Part shown: positions 9,601-15,275 of the stretch, one piece after another | Layout: every line of letters starts with the position of its first letter | Position numbering within the stretch: position 1 is the first letter of the stretch | DNA from: Clostridia bacterium | GTDB lineage: Bacteria; Bacillota; Clostridia; Oscillospirales; Acutalibacteraceae | Length of the DNA: 64,000 nt | Reading direction: 5' to 3' | Assembly (NCBI GenBank): GCA_024404145.1 | Contig: JAKSQK010000006.1 | Span: 1-64,000 of the forward strand | Translations under genes and position numbers: made by a program | The notes under the pieces: model-generated | What the model saw: only the letters and a program-made list of their open reading frames with translations | What the model was told of the DNA's origin: nothing | The model's database searches: none

Positions 9601-10878
9601 CAAATTGTTTACCGTATGACCGTTTCCCTCAAAAACACCGTAAAAGTCTCCAAATGTTGAGAGATTATTTGTTAGATTAATATCGGCAGTCAACGAGTAA
9701 TGAGCATACTGGGGCAGTTCTGCAATTGCTCTAAAATCAGCTTCACAATCTATAAGATATGGTTTTTCAGCCGATCCGTCGCCATCAACTTTCCCGTAAC
9801 AGAAGGTTGTGGAATTCCCGGACAACCCATTTTTATATCCTTTTGCAGTAATAATAACATCATTTGCAATTTCAATAGGGGTTGTATATCTTATGGATGA
9901 AGTGTTTGGTTCACTTCCATCCAAAGTGTAATATACTTCAATGCCGTCTTCAAAATAAAGCTCAATATCTTCTGCCTCGACTATAAGATAGTTTGTTTTA
10001 GAAGAAGCAATATCAGCATTAAAAGCATTCTTTAAAACCGGATATCCGTTATTTTTATTTTCAGAATCCATTGCCCAAACGGTGCTGTTTATTTGAGAAT
10101 TGCTGTTTAGAATATCAATGAAATCTTCGGATTTCATAAATTCTGTTGAATATCCGTTTTCTTCTACATCAGTATACAAAGTCTTATCAAAATAAGTATC
10201 GGTATATGCCGAATAAGAAATCGGATATTCATGACTTGCACCGTAACGACTGTGACCTGATGCGGATATTGTAGCTGCAACATAACAATTTGCGATTTTA
10301 CCTTGTGAGTAGGCGATTCCTACCGCGGTGCTTCCATCCGAATCATAAGTTGTAACACTGCCCAATGCCGCACAATTCAAAATACTTCCGGTTCCTCTAT
10401 ACGCAATAATAGCCGCATTCCAAGAGTTTGTTATTTGTGCGGTTACAATAGTGTTTGAAATGGTTCCGTTATTCACGGTGCAAAGTGCAGCGACACCGTC
10501 ATATGTACTATTGGTGTATGGATTGCTGTTCTCATATACCAATTTATTAATTACGCCATTGTTTGTAGTGGCAAAGTGAATGTCAGAAAAAATCGTATGA
10601 TAATTACCATCAAATTTCGCAGCAAAAACATCTGGGGTAAAATCGGTTATTTCGATATCATTTTCAAGGGAAATAAATGCATTTGCAGACTTTCCGTAAG
10701 TCCTCATAACATACGAGAATTCCTCTGCTGTATGTATCAAATACGGAAATTGTTCAGTACCGTTACCGGAGAGAGGTATTTCTTCTGCATATACAGTAAA
10801 GACCGACATAGGAACGGAAGACAGTAATATAAGATAACACAATACCGTTGCCATAATGGTTTTAAATTTCGATTTCAT
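3676..10878 (-). CDS. Giant secreted BspA/GLUG surface protein with cohesin and dockerin
   Basis: This 2400-aa exported protein has a signal peptide at residues 1-32. Visible domains in order are: GLUG-type beta-strand repeats (about 60-280); a chitobiase-C-like segment (EVYYTLDGSEPNTSS, about 300-345); more GLUG-like repeats (about 370-640); and a Cys-pair module (about 655-730). Next come BspA-type leucine-rich repeats (about 740-1430), with recurring TKGTGTM...TPWY blocks and SIGxxAFxxC units. Cys-pair modules follow (about 1445-1845), then a region of unknown fold (about 1850-2190), a cohesin (about 2195-2330) and a dockerin (2336-2400). The dockerin has two Ca-binding loops, DLNGDGEINGKD and DVNGDGEFNGKD. 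BspA proteins mediate adhesion; cohesin-dockerin pairs build extracellular complexes. Carrying both on one chain would allow head-to-tail chains. It lies between the CotH and cohesin genes with 12-base gaps on both sides. Confidence 0.85.
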   Translation of the reverse strand: MKSKFKTIMATVLCYLILLSSVPMSVFTVYAEEIPLSGNGTEQFPYLIHTAEEFSYVMRTYGKSANAFISLENDIEITDFTPDVFAAKFDGNYHTIFSDIHFATTNNGVINKLVYENSNPYTNSTYDGVAALCTVNNGTISNTIVTAQITNSWNAAIIAYRGTGSILNCAALGSVTTYDSDGSTAVGIAYSQGKIANCYVAATISASGHSRYGASHEYPISYSAYTDTYFDKTLYTDVEENGYSTEFMKSEDFIDILNSNSQINSTVWAMDSENKNNGYPVLKNAFNADIASSKTNYLIVEAEDIELYFEDGIEVYYTLDGSEPNTSSIRYTTPIEIANDVIITAKGYKNGLSGNSTTFCYGKVDGDGSAEKPYLIDCEADFRAIAELPQYAHYSLTADINLTNNLSTFGDFYGVFEGNGHTVNNLFSVANSYIYGLFQNNYGVIENLNLKNFGKGLYSNGAIAFKNYGVISGCTYQGNLFGKSERTEYNYDRYQNSAPYYYGLGGFVAFNYGVINNSEFIGNLNVQVGNTVGGFVGINDGSIENCLFEGSIDVEDTFFGASYQTSNVISGFTGYNTTHGTIINSTAKTNQIKATVSSYTGTNIYTFCKGTDSVENCLDLFNSAGLSIFYSYLEWGTVNKIEQNLIGTGYSEDNHQHHYTLNMTKPTCTEKGNSAFACDGCDDKFEYEDIPALGHNYIEETVPPTYETEGYTIRTCSRCDLNEKTDIVPQLVSSNGTCGENMTYSLDTGTGILSIRGTGTMTNYSTSNQAPWYNSKDLIKKIIIENGVTSIGAYAFYDFPNLETVEVSASVKSFGTNCFYYYNSSGKKSPLNRTCFSGTLNDWATIDFSGSANPTMHSQNLFIGGQEITELVFAEGLTEIKSNTFNNLKNIVKVIIPDTVETIQRNAFYNCIALTELTMPCSAEICSDDYSFYNCSNIEKLTLTKGTGTMQNYAYNKTPWYDSRSNFSALVLSDGITNISDMAFFGCSNLEYITFPINSYTVGSRAFEGTKWIKNQASADGLYIVDGILLDAPTASGDVIIPNGVTEIADYALYGYGNITSVIIPDSVVKIGDYAFGQSIKKLTIPCSFNNYTEKAFEKCTGLTELVMTKGTGTMPSFSATHLYTPWYYSANTLKNIILEDGITNIGRSVFSGLTKLTDISIPNTVISIENSAFSGDSSLEKLLLPNSVLNINTGAFNNCTALKELTMPCSAVIAEYTTTFGNCTKIEKITLTKGTGTMPSFGGNYKCTPWYISRVNLKELNIEDGIVNIGSNMFFGNTSISTLSLPNSITQIGSSAFYGCTNLKNIEIPENVIAIGIGAFNGCTSLKTIVIPDKVTILEASTFSGCTGLENVKLSKNLESINAGCFSSCGLTDIFIPVTVNNIGSTSFVNCNLLKTAYILNKDCKIFAGATVFPTTATIYGLSGSTAENYATKYKRNFVEIYGACPECSSCDLNRTIVEPTCTKQGFTEYKCNACLHQFISDYVVATGHTIVIDEAVEPTCTHTGLTKGSHCADCGVVLEAQNLVPTVSTAHIIVSDNSIDPTCTEKGITEGAHCSECGKVFVAQKYVDELGHNYESVITKKATCKETGILTYTCTRCQKQYTETIPKNAHTEVIDEAISATCTKEGKTQGSHCSECGTVIIAQKTIPALGHSFSSEWIIDSNNHWHICINCGTAVSNKAAHVFDNACDTDCNICGSTRTTTHNYETKYDVSNHWQECSVCHNKINEASHIFDNACDIDCNICGKIRTVDNHVYDNACDVDCNICGHIRAVGNHIYDNDCDATCNICGYVRSIIHSYQDLWSKDETHHWHECSVCHIKTDIAEHTYDDDCDTTCNYCGYIRAVDPSTKLIKDIQAEKITLIENINGYRDNQSGRFVYSLPEYKNITVTLNDGTTLNMDKDSCAFIIDSQYCYIQYADDTSSWSAGHTYTVPARLCDEEFDIEVEIIENPYTKLTIEQTDDFYLVFEKKDGTIEKQHVISLDSRCGDQGMIGGILKTDKCEFPLVKFYYYAPNNGYAVYEKDVYVKIGDLISNTIDDCYWLKAQSLAHSYISATSMYRWYEKYYNNRIFNGYSINNYELDAVITIASFALVREYASEYKEVDGRWYFCVNKYDVEYALQYMFGLTNIDFTKYSMYDANHPDQIMILGEGWGSGPSQTVLEHKNGKWNLTYKELEVIFPYDYIQFELDDTFTITSIEFVNDTDAAADTEIIIENQKSLIGNEITLSVDISNNVGIAYLKLILEYDTNALELVSTSNTGLLQGSYTESQAINETPYILQWMDANDSTGDGTMVYLTFKVKDNAETGSHCISLRVEEAYNSTFDDVDLFIKNGTIMVCDYLVGDLNGDGEINGKDGILCSQALAGWDIQYSPDAADVNGDGEFNGKDGILLSQYLAGWNVILG

Positions 10879-10890
10879 CTTTATGCCTCC

Positions 10891-12312
10891 TTATTTAATC
10901 GCAAAAAAGTCATCAAGTAATGCTGACCGCTTTTCAAGGTATTTATACATTTGCTCAATATTGTTTTCGTTATGGAGCGGTATTTCTCCCCATATTTCAA
11001 GGTCTTTTTCATAGTATTTTTGTGGAATGGATTTAATAAAATCATCATACCGCTTAACAACGCTGTCATTTTGAAGAACGGTATGTCGCAAATCCGTATA
11101 TCTTTCACATATTTCCGTATAGAAATTTTGAAGCAATTTATCCCATAAAAGGCTATCGGTTGAAGACGAAAATTTGCCACTCTGTGTTTTTTGTGGGATT
11201 TGATAATCTGGATTAAAAAAGCCCGTTCCATCAAAAGCAAGTCCGAATGCTGTATCCATATCGTAAAGTGAAAAAATCCACTTTTCACCGTTATATGTGA
11301 GCAACAAGGCATTTTTTGCAAAATTGTCCGTAAGTCCTAAATAATATGTTGTAAGCAAATAGTCAATCGCAGAGTCAATATCAAGGTATTTGTCAATGCC
11401 TGCTTTGAATAAATCTCCATCGTTTTCTTTCACAAAAGAAATCAGATTATTTAAACTTTGATATGCCCACTCGGTATTATTTTCGTTTTCTCCATAGCAA
11501 TACTCTAAATCAAAAATCGACTTTCTGTCATCTTCGGAAAGAGTTGACTTAAAATGCGATGCCGCAGAGTTTGCAGAGTTAATAACGAAAAGTGCTTCGC
11601 CCGGATCATTTCCTATGTCGTAGGTATCATCGTCTTTAGGAATATTCATGGTATAAATGCCTTGATATTCGTCATTTATGAACACCATAACGGGATAACC
11701 ATCAATAGAACCGTAATTCTGTAGTTTTTCAATATTCTTATCAATGCTTTTTCGTGTTGCGACAACATCACTCCAAATATTAGCTGATACAATGTTTCTT
11801 GATTGAGAAAAGTCAATATAATTAGCTTTTAAACAAAATTTATTGCTCTCTTTCCATCCATGAAATGAAACCTTATTTTTTTCTTTTTTGTTTTCATCAT
11901 TGTAAAACTTTACTGTATAATTCTTTTTATTATACAGCATAGATGTATGCCCTTGATATTTCATAGTGGCAAATGTTTGAAATGTTTTGTCTTTATCAAA
12001 ATATTCAGCTTTTACAAGAACTTCACTATCTTTGTCAATGCCGACTATTGAGCCATTAAAAAATATTTGCGGCAACACACTGGTGGATTTTACTCTTTTC
12101 GCTTTTTCGTCACCACATTTTGAACATTTATAGTTTGTTAATCCTGGATTAAACTCATCCGGTTGAGTTTGGCTGATTATTTGATATTTATGTTCGCAAA
12201 TATCCTCAGAATGGTTATCTTTCTTAATTCTAGGGATGATAAAAAGAGACGCTGTAACAGTAAACAATATGATTGCTGTTGTAATTACGGCTATTGGGGA
12301 ATTGTTTTTCAT
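10891..12312 (-). CDS. CotH-kinase family protein, membrane-anchored or secreted
   Basis: This 473-aa protein has an N-terminal membrane segment (about residues 8-28), a short Cys4 cluster (CEHKYQ...CSKCGDEK, about 39-70), then a CotH kinase-like domain (about 95-440). CotH signatures visible are MKYQGHTSMLYNKKNYTVKF, the KANYIDFSQSRN block, NDEYQGIYTMN, and the DNFAKNALL plus SLYDMDTAFG motifs that carry catalytic and metal-binding acidic residues. CotH proteins phosphorylate spore-coat proteins in Bacillus. CotH domains also occur in dockerin-bearing cellulosomal proteins, which fits the cohesin/dockerin genes downstream. It is the first gene of the three-gene operon, with a GGTGAG ribosome site. 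Its start lies 67 bases after the terminator-like hairpin of a structured RNA, so it may be under leader control. The substrate is unknown. Confidence 0.85.
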   Translation of the reverse strand: MKNNSPIAVITTAIILFTVTASLFIIPRIKKDNHSEDICEHKYQIISQTQPDEFNPGLTNYKCSKCGDEKAKRVKSTSVLPQIFFNGSIVGIDKDSEVLVKAEYFDKDKTFQTFATMKYQGHTSMLYNKKNYTVKFYNDENKKEKNKVSFHGWKESNKFCLKANYIDFSQSRNIVSANIWSDVVATRKSIDKNIEKLQNYGSIDGYPVMVFINDEYQGIYTMNIPKDDDTYDIGNDPGEALFVINSANSAASHFKSTLSEDDRKSIFDLEYCYGENENNTEWAYQSLNNLISFVKENDGDLFKAGIDKYLDIDSAIDYLLTTYYLGLTDNFAKNALLLTYNGEKWIFSLYDMDTAFGLAFDGTGFFNPDYQIPQKTQSGKFSSSTDSLLWDKLLQNFYTEICERYTDLRHTVLQNDSVVKRYDDFIKSIPQKYYEKDLEIWGEIPLHNENNIEQMYKYLEKRSALLDDFFAIK

Positions 12313-12369
12313 CTTGACTCACCAAAAACATTATCTAATTTTTATTTATAATGATTCGCTTTATGAAAT

Positions 12370-12608
12370 AAATAAGATGCCGCCGACCTTTCGACCGACG
12401 GCAAATATAGAATATGTCGCAATCGAAAGTTACCACACTTCTTTTCACTCCTACTCGATACCGTCAGGGCACTTTGTAAAAGGCGATTGGACATAATTCT
12501 ACCTGAATTATGTCCCCTGAACGAATCAGTATTCGAGTAGGATAGCAAAAATAATTATAGTTATGCTATTGATTAGAAAATCCTCAACGGGATGAAAAGA
12601 AATGTGGT
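12370..12608 (-). ncRNA. Structured RNA 1, paralogue upstream of the cotH operon
   Basis: About 240 nt run from a consensus promoter to a GC-rich hairpin, with no reading frame. The 5' end (12590-12610) pairs with 12430-12451 in a ~20-bp closing stem (ACCACATTTCTTTTCA with GTGAAAAGAAGTGTGGT). Inside are a side hairpin (ATAGCA...TGCTAT), a second helix (CCTACTCGA with TCGAGTAGG) and an apical hairpin (GGACATAATTC with GAATTATGTCC). After the closing stem come ACTTTCGAT and the terminal hairpin. The closing stem, the linker and the hairpin recur almost unchanged in RNA 2 while the interior differs. It may be a cis leader of the cotH operon or a free small RNA. The long rod shape recalls 6S RNA, but two adjacent copies argue against that. 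Confidence 0.65.
12379..12402 (-). terminator. Terminal hairpin of structured RNA 1
   Basis: A 10-bp stem (with G-U pairs) is capped by a GAAA tetraloop: GCCGTCGGTC-GAAA-GGTCGGCGGC on the minus strand. It is followed by ATCTTATTTATTTC. The T-tract is imperfect, so termination may be partial. The same hairpin occurs at 13402-13425. Confidence 0.6.
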
Positions 12609-12614
12609 AAGTAT

Positions 12615-12643
12615 ATTATATAACAAATCAGTACAAAAGTCAA
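12615..12643 (-). promoter_or_regulatory. Promoter of structured RNA 1
   Basis: On the minus strand TTGACT (12638-12643) and TATAAT (12615-12620) are spaced by 17 bases. Transcription would start near 12608, exactly at the first base pairs of the RNA's closing stem. Confidence 0.75.
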
Positions 12644-12730
12644 TTATTCATAAGAGAAAATAAGTATTTCAAAAATGTATATATTATTAATTGTTTGTGT
12701 GATTTTCCTATGCTATTCATCTTTAATAAT

Positions 12731-13291
12731 TCAACATATTTTTTCATAGAGGTTATATATTTGCTTTTTCTTCTGCACGGCATAAGCGTAGGCAATGGCT
12801 GTTCCGCTTTTGGGTTGATAATCTGTAAGATAACTGTTTCCGTATTTTCTGCGTGACGGCTTGTATGTATCATCGAAGTAAAACACACAGAAATCGCTGT
12901 CGTTTATCATTGCCTGATTGCGTTCTACATAACTTGCTTTGCCGGATGTGTATTTTGTCGGGTGTTCGTATTCTGCATCGTAATCACGGATATGTACCGG
13001 GCGTTTCAGAATGCTACTCCATATCCGTTCTTCCTCTGCTTTGTCCTCTTTCATCGTGGCAGTTTCATGACGGCAGGTGTAGGCAATTCTTTTGATATCG
13101 GGATAGATTTCCTGCAACTCGGTTACAACATCGTGGCAGATCGAATCAAAGTCACTCCGACTCCCGAATAAAAAGAGAGTTACGCCCTCATCATTTATCA
13201 GTTTTTCGACCGTTTCCCGTATCTTTTGCCGCAGTTCTTCCGTGTCCTCCACATTCCTGTGTCCGATAAAGCAACAAGTCTTTTCTGACAT
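12731..13291 (-). CDS. SLOG-family (DUF1273-like) nucleotide-binding fold protein
   Basis: This 186-aa protein has a short Rossmann-like fold of the SLOG superfamily: an N-terminal CCFIGHRNV strand and loop, a FLFGSRSDFDSICHD phosphate-loop-like segment (about residues 42-56), and a C-terminal SGTAIAYAYAVQ helix. SLOG proteins bind nucleotides or nucleotide-derived ligands; several act as sensors or effectors in defence systems, while others (YpsA) affect cell division. I chose the ATG at 13291 because GGGGGT lies 7 bases upstream; an extension to 13306 is less likely. The gene sits between two paralogous structured RNAs on the same strand, one ending about 110 bases upstream and the other starting about 120 bases downstream. 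A hairpin (about 13314-13348) lies in its leader. Function is not known. Confidence 0.75.
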   Translation of the reverse strand: MSEKTCCFIGHRNVEDTEELRQKIRETVEKLINDEGVTLFLFGSRSDFDSICHDVVTELQEIYPDIKRIAYTCRHETATMKEDKAEEERIWSSILKRPVHIRDYDAEYEHPTKYTSGKASYVERNQAMINDSDFCVFYFDDTYKPSRRKYGNSYLTDYQPKSGTAIAYAYAVQKKKQIYNLYEKIC

Positions 13292-13389
13292 AAAAAATAC
13301 CCCCAATAAGTTAAGCCGCCATAAAGCGAACCAATGCTTTTAGCGGCTCATTCTCATTAAGGGTAAACTTTATTTTGTGCGGTAACGAC

Positions 13390-13642
13390 AAAAAATGAGA
13401 TGCCGCCGACCTTTCGACCGACGGCAAATATAGAACACGCCCGATCAAAAGTTACCACACTTTTCTTCGGCTCATCTCAATATCTTTTGAGGGATACTTA
13501 GACAGAACACGCAGATCGAGCGTGTGTCTATCAATAGTTATCCCTATATTAAGCCAAAATATGAGATGCAGAAGCAGAATAAGACATAGTTAACCTATGC
13601 CAAAAATTCCTATAAAGTTTTTATGCCAAAGAAAAATGTGGT
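13390..13642 (-). ncRNA. Structured RNA 2, paralogue upstream of the SLOG gene
   Basis: This second copy of the RNA at 12370-12608 is about 250 nt. The closing stem pairs 13625-13644 with 13454-13471 (GCACCACATTTTTCTTTGGC with GCCGAAGAAAAGTGTGGT). The interior has a CATAG/CTATG side hairpin, an extended helix (CATCTCA/TGAGATG and AGGGATA/TATCCCT) and an apical CACGC/GCGTG hairpin. None of these match RNA 1 in sequence, but their arrangement does. The 3' part, from GTGTGGTAACTTT through TTCTATATTTGCCGTCGG to the terminal hairpin, is nearly identical. The terminator here has a good T6 tract. It precedes the SLOG start codon by about 100 bases, so a regulatory leader is possible. Confidence 0.65.
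13402..13425 (-). terminator. Terminator hairpin of structured RNA 2
   Basis: This is the same GAAA-capped 10-bp hairpin as at 12379-12402. Here it is followed on the minus strand by ATCTCATTTTTTGT, a convincing intrinsic terminator tail. Confidence 0.75.
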
Positions 13643-13648
13643 GCTTAT

Positions 13649-13677
13649 ATTATATCCGAAAACCAATGAAAAGTCAA
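13649..13677 (-). promoter_or_regulatory. Promoter of structured RNA 2
   Basis: TTGACT (13672-13677) and TATAAT (13649-13654) on the minus strand have a 17-base spacer, the same layout as the promoter of RNA 1. The start would be near 13642, at the base of the closing stem. Confidence 0.75.
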
Positions 13678-13741
13678 TTATTCAGAAGAAAATATAAGAC
13701 CGTAAATGTAAAATTTTCGTCTGCAAAATTGCGGCTGCCGG

Positions 13742-13789
13742 TTTTCGTCACGAAGCAAAATTTTAATTCACAGATTTTCGTGACGAAAA
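13742..13789. repeat. Inverted repeat upstream of the DUF6088 gene
   Basis: TTTTCGTCACGAA (13742-13754) is repeated in inverse at 13777-13789 with 22 bases between. It lies between two divergent promoters (RNA 2 leftward, DUF6088 gene rightward), where an operator for the DUF6088/AbiEi-like DNA-binding protein could be expected. That role is inferred. Confidence 0.5.
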
Positions 13790-13858
13790 TGGAAAGTTCA
13801 TTTGTTAGAAATAATATACATTTTTATTTATGCTTGTAAGAAATAAGATATATAATGC

Positions 13859-13886
13859 TTGACTTATGTAAAAAATAATGTATAAT
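13859..13886 (+). promoter_or_regulatory. Promoter of the DUF6088 gene
   Basis: TTGACT (13859-13864) and TATAAT (13881-13886) are spaced by 16 bases, 33 bases before the start codon. Confidence 0.65.
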
Positions 13887-13919
13887 ATTCTTGATATTAT
13901 TCTCTGAAAGGCAAATGTT

Positions 13920-14525
13920 ATGAGAAGACCTAACTATACAGACCAAATACGAACAAGAATTGAATCGGCGGAAGGCGGTTCGGTTTTCGTGTCGGTTGAC
14001 TTTATTGACATTACCGAAAAGACTACTGTTAATATCATTCTGATCCGTCTTGCAGAAGAAGGACTGCTGAAAAAGATTATGTTCGGCGTGTATTATAAGC
14101 CCGGTGTTTATGAGAGGTCGAACAGTCCGATTACACCGTCGCCTGATGATATCGCACACGCTCTTGCCCGAAATTACGGTTGGACGATCATACCCTGCGG
14201 TGAAACGGCACTTGATATATTGCAGATTTCACAACAATGGTCGGGTGAATGGGTTTATGTGACAGACGGCCCGTACAAAGTATACACCTATGACGATTCT
14301 GTTATTAAATTCAGGCACAGAGCAAACAAGGAAATATCAAAAGTTTCCTATACCACCGCAGTCTTTATTCAGGCAATAAAAGCTCTCGGCAAGGAGAATG
14401 TAACCGAACAGATCATTGAGCATCTTAAAACTTATGTGAACGAAAATCAAAAAGTCCAAATGCTCGAAGAAGCCAAACCCGTCACCGCTTGGGTTTACGA
14501 AATAATCAAAAAGATTTGCAAATAA
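13920..14525 (+). CDS. DUF6088 / AbiEi-antitoxin-like protein
   Basis: This 201-aa protein has the layout of DUF6088 and AbiEi-type antitoxins. An N-terminal winged-helix-like part (residues 1-60, with FIDITEKTTVNIILIRLAEEGLLKKI and GVYYKPG) is followed by an antitoxin-like domain with GWTIIPCGETALDIL and VYVTDGPYKVYTY. In type IV systems AbiEi represses its operon and counteracts an AbiEii nucleotidyltransferase toxin. No nucleotidyltransferase gene follows here; the next features are a terminator and a CRISPR array, so it is an orphan. The ATG at 13920 has GAAAGG upstream. It could be a lone regulator or the remains of a toxin-antitoxin pair. Confidence 0.7.
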   Translation: MRRPNYTDQIRTRIESAEGGSVFVSVDFIDITEKTTVNIILIRLAEEGLLKKIMFGVYYKPGVYERSNSPITPSPDDIAHALARNYGWTIIPCGETALDILQISQQWSGEWVYVTDGPYKVYTYDDSVIKFRHRANKEISKVSYTTAVFIQAIKALGKENVTEQIIEHLKTYVNENQKVQMLEEAKPVTAWVYEIIKKICK

Positions 14526-14528
14526 AAT

Positions 14529-14572
14529 ATCCGGCAGACAAATTGGTTTGTGCACCAAAATGTCTGCCGGAT
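14529..14572 (+). terminator. Terminator-like hairpin after the DUF6088 gene
   Basis: A 12-bp perfect stem (ATCCGGCAGACA and complement) lies 4 bases after the stop codon. Its 20-nt loop itself contains a TTGG/CCAA pairing. The following T-rich stretch is weak (GCTCGTTTACT). Confidence 0.55.
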
Positions 14573-14647
14573 GCTCGTTTACTACCCGTTTTTCTACACA
14601 ATTCAGACTGCCTTGACTCTTAAATTTTCGTTCGTGTGGATATTTGA

Positions 14648-14815
14648 TATTCACTGTAGTGTAATTTTATAGGGGACTCAAACAAACTATCGTCAAGATT
14701 GAGACCTTTATCTGTTTGAGAGTAGTGTAATTTTATAGGGGACTCAAACTCTGCAATTGCCGTCAACAGTTCCCTTTCGGTTTGAGAGTAGTGTAATTTT
14801 ATAGGGGACTCAAAC
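14648..14815. CRISPR. Orphan CRISPR array, three 36-bp repeats and two 30-bp spacers
   Basis: Repeats lie at 14648-14683, 14714-14749 and 14780-14815. The last two are identical: GTTTGAGAGTAGTGTA on the left, 14 central bases, then CTCAAAC. The first has a degenerate left end. Spacers are 14684-14713 and 14750-14779, both exactly 30 bp. Repeat length, spacer length and the GTTTGAG...CTCAAAC form fit type II (Cas9) arrays of Clostridia. No cas gene or evident tracrRNA is in the window. Degeneration at the left end suggests a trailer there and a leader on the right, where TATAAT occurs on the minus strand just outside the last repeat. The GTTTGAGAG form of the plus strand resembles type II crRNA repeats, so orientation is open. 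Confidence 0.9.
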
Positions 14816-14881
14816 ATATTATAACCGACTATTCCGTTTGAATAATAATCCCTTTAATCCTATTATTTATAAATATTTTTT

Positions 14882-14912
14882 AAGCAAAGTGTTTTTGGAA
14901 AAACACTTTGCT
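14882..14912. terminator. Bidirectional terminator
   Basis: AAGCAAAGTGTTTTT and its exact complement are separated by 2 bases, with T-tracts on both sides. It closes the long minus-strand operon and isolates it from the CRISPR array. Confidence 0.75.
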
Positions 14913-14920
14913 TTTTATTT

Positions 14921-15241
14921 TTAATAGAAAACATTCACCCAAAACAAAACATAAAAATGTAAAAAACAAATTGCATAGAACGCAATCAGGCAATGATTTG
15001 CGAAAGCGATGTTTGTATCTTTTACTATGACGAAAACTATCAGCCGAACCGCCGAAAAAACAGCCGGTGGAAGTTGACCTAAAAGTATATCCCTGAGCAT
15101 ACCGCCGCAAACCGCCGTAACACATCCGACAAGTACAACGCCGAAGAGATCAAGTTCATACCTTGCCGCTATTAACGAACCGGAGATTGCGAACGCAACA
15201 GTGCCGATTATTTCCATAACAGTAAAAACTGCAGTGCCCAT
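14921..15241 (-). CDS. Truncated TRIC/UPF0126-like membrane protein
   Basis: This 106-aa membrane protein matches only the first half of the TRIC/UPF0126 (YicG) family, which normally has about 200 residues made of two repeated three-helix units. The signature is visible at residues about 8-56: GTVAFAISGSLIAARYELDLFGV, then VTAVCGGMLRDILLGQLPPAVF. After residue 65 the sequence becomes a hydrophobic tail without the second GGG-RD unit, so the gene looks 3'-truncated or rearranged. It is the last gene of the threonine/glycine operon, 34 bases after lpdA. Full-length members form cation channels or transport small molecules such as glycine; the truncated copy is probably non-functional. Confidence 0.6.
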   Translation of the reverse strand: MGTAVFTVMEIIGTVAFAISGSLIAARYELDLFGVVLVGCVTAVCGGMLRDILLGQLPPAVFSAVRLIVFVIVKDTNIAFANHCLIAFYAICFLHFYVLFWVNVFY

Positions 15242-15275
15242 ATTTTTCCTCTGTAATTTGAAATTGATACAATAA

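Noticed and set aside
10881..11321. 146-aa open frame
   Set aside because: It is a shadow frame inside the CotH gene, with no ribosome site and no recognisable domain.
12342..12548. 68-aa minus-strand open frame
   Set aside because: It lies inside structured RNA 1 and has no counterpart in RNA 2; base pairing explains the conservation.
12640..12888. 82-aa minus-strand open frame
   Set aside because: It is a shadow of the SLOG gene in another frame and extends into an AT-rich intergenic region.
12370..13642. 6S RNA as identity of the two structured RNAs
   Set aside because: The rod-like fold and length are similar, but two adjacent diverged copies, each before a gene and with a long conserved 3' tail, are atypical. 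Kept as an alternative only.
14620..14817. 65-aa repetitive protein (FESPIKLHYS repeats)
   Set aside because: The repeats are the translation of the CRISPR repeats; not a gene.
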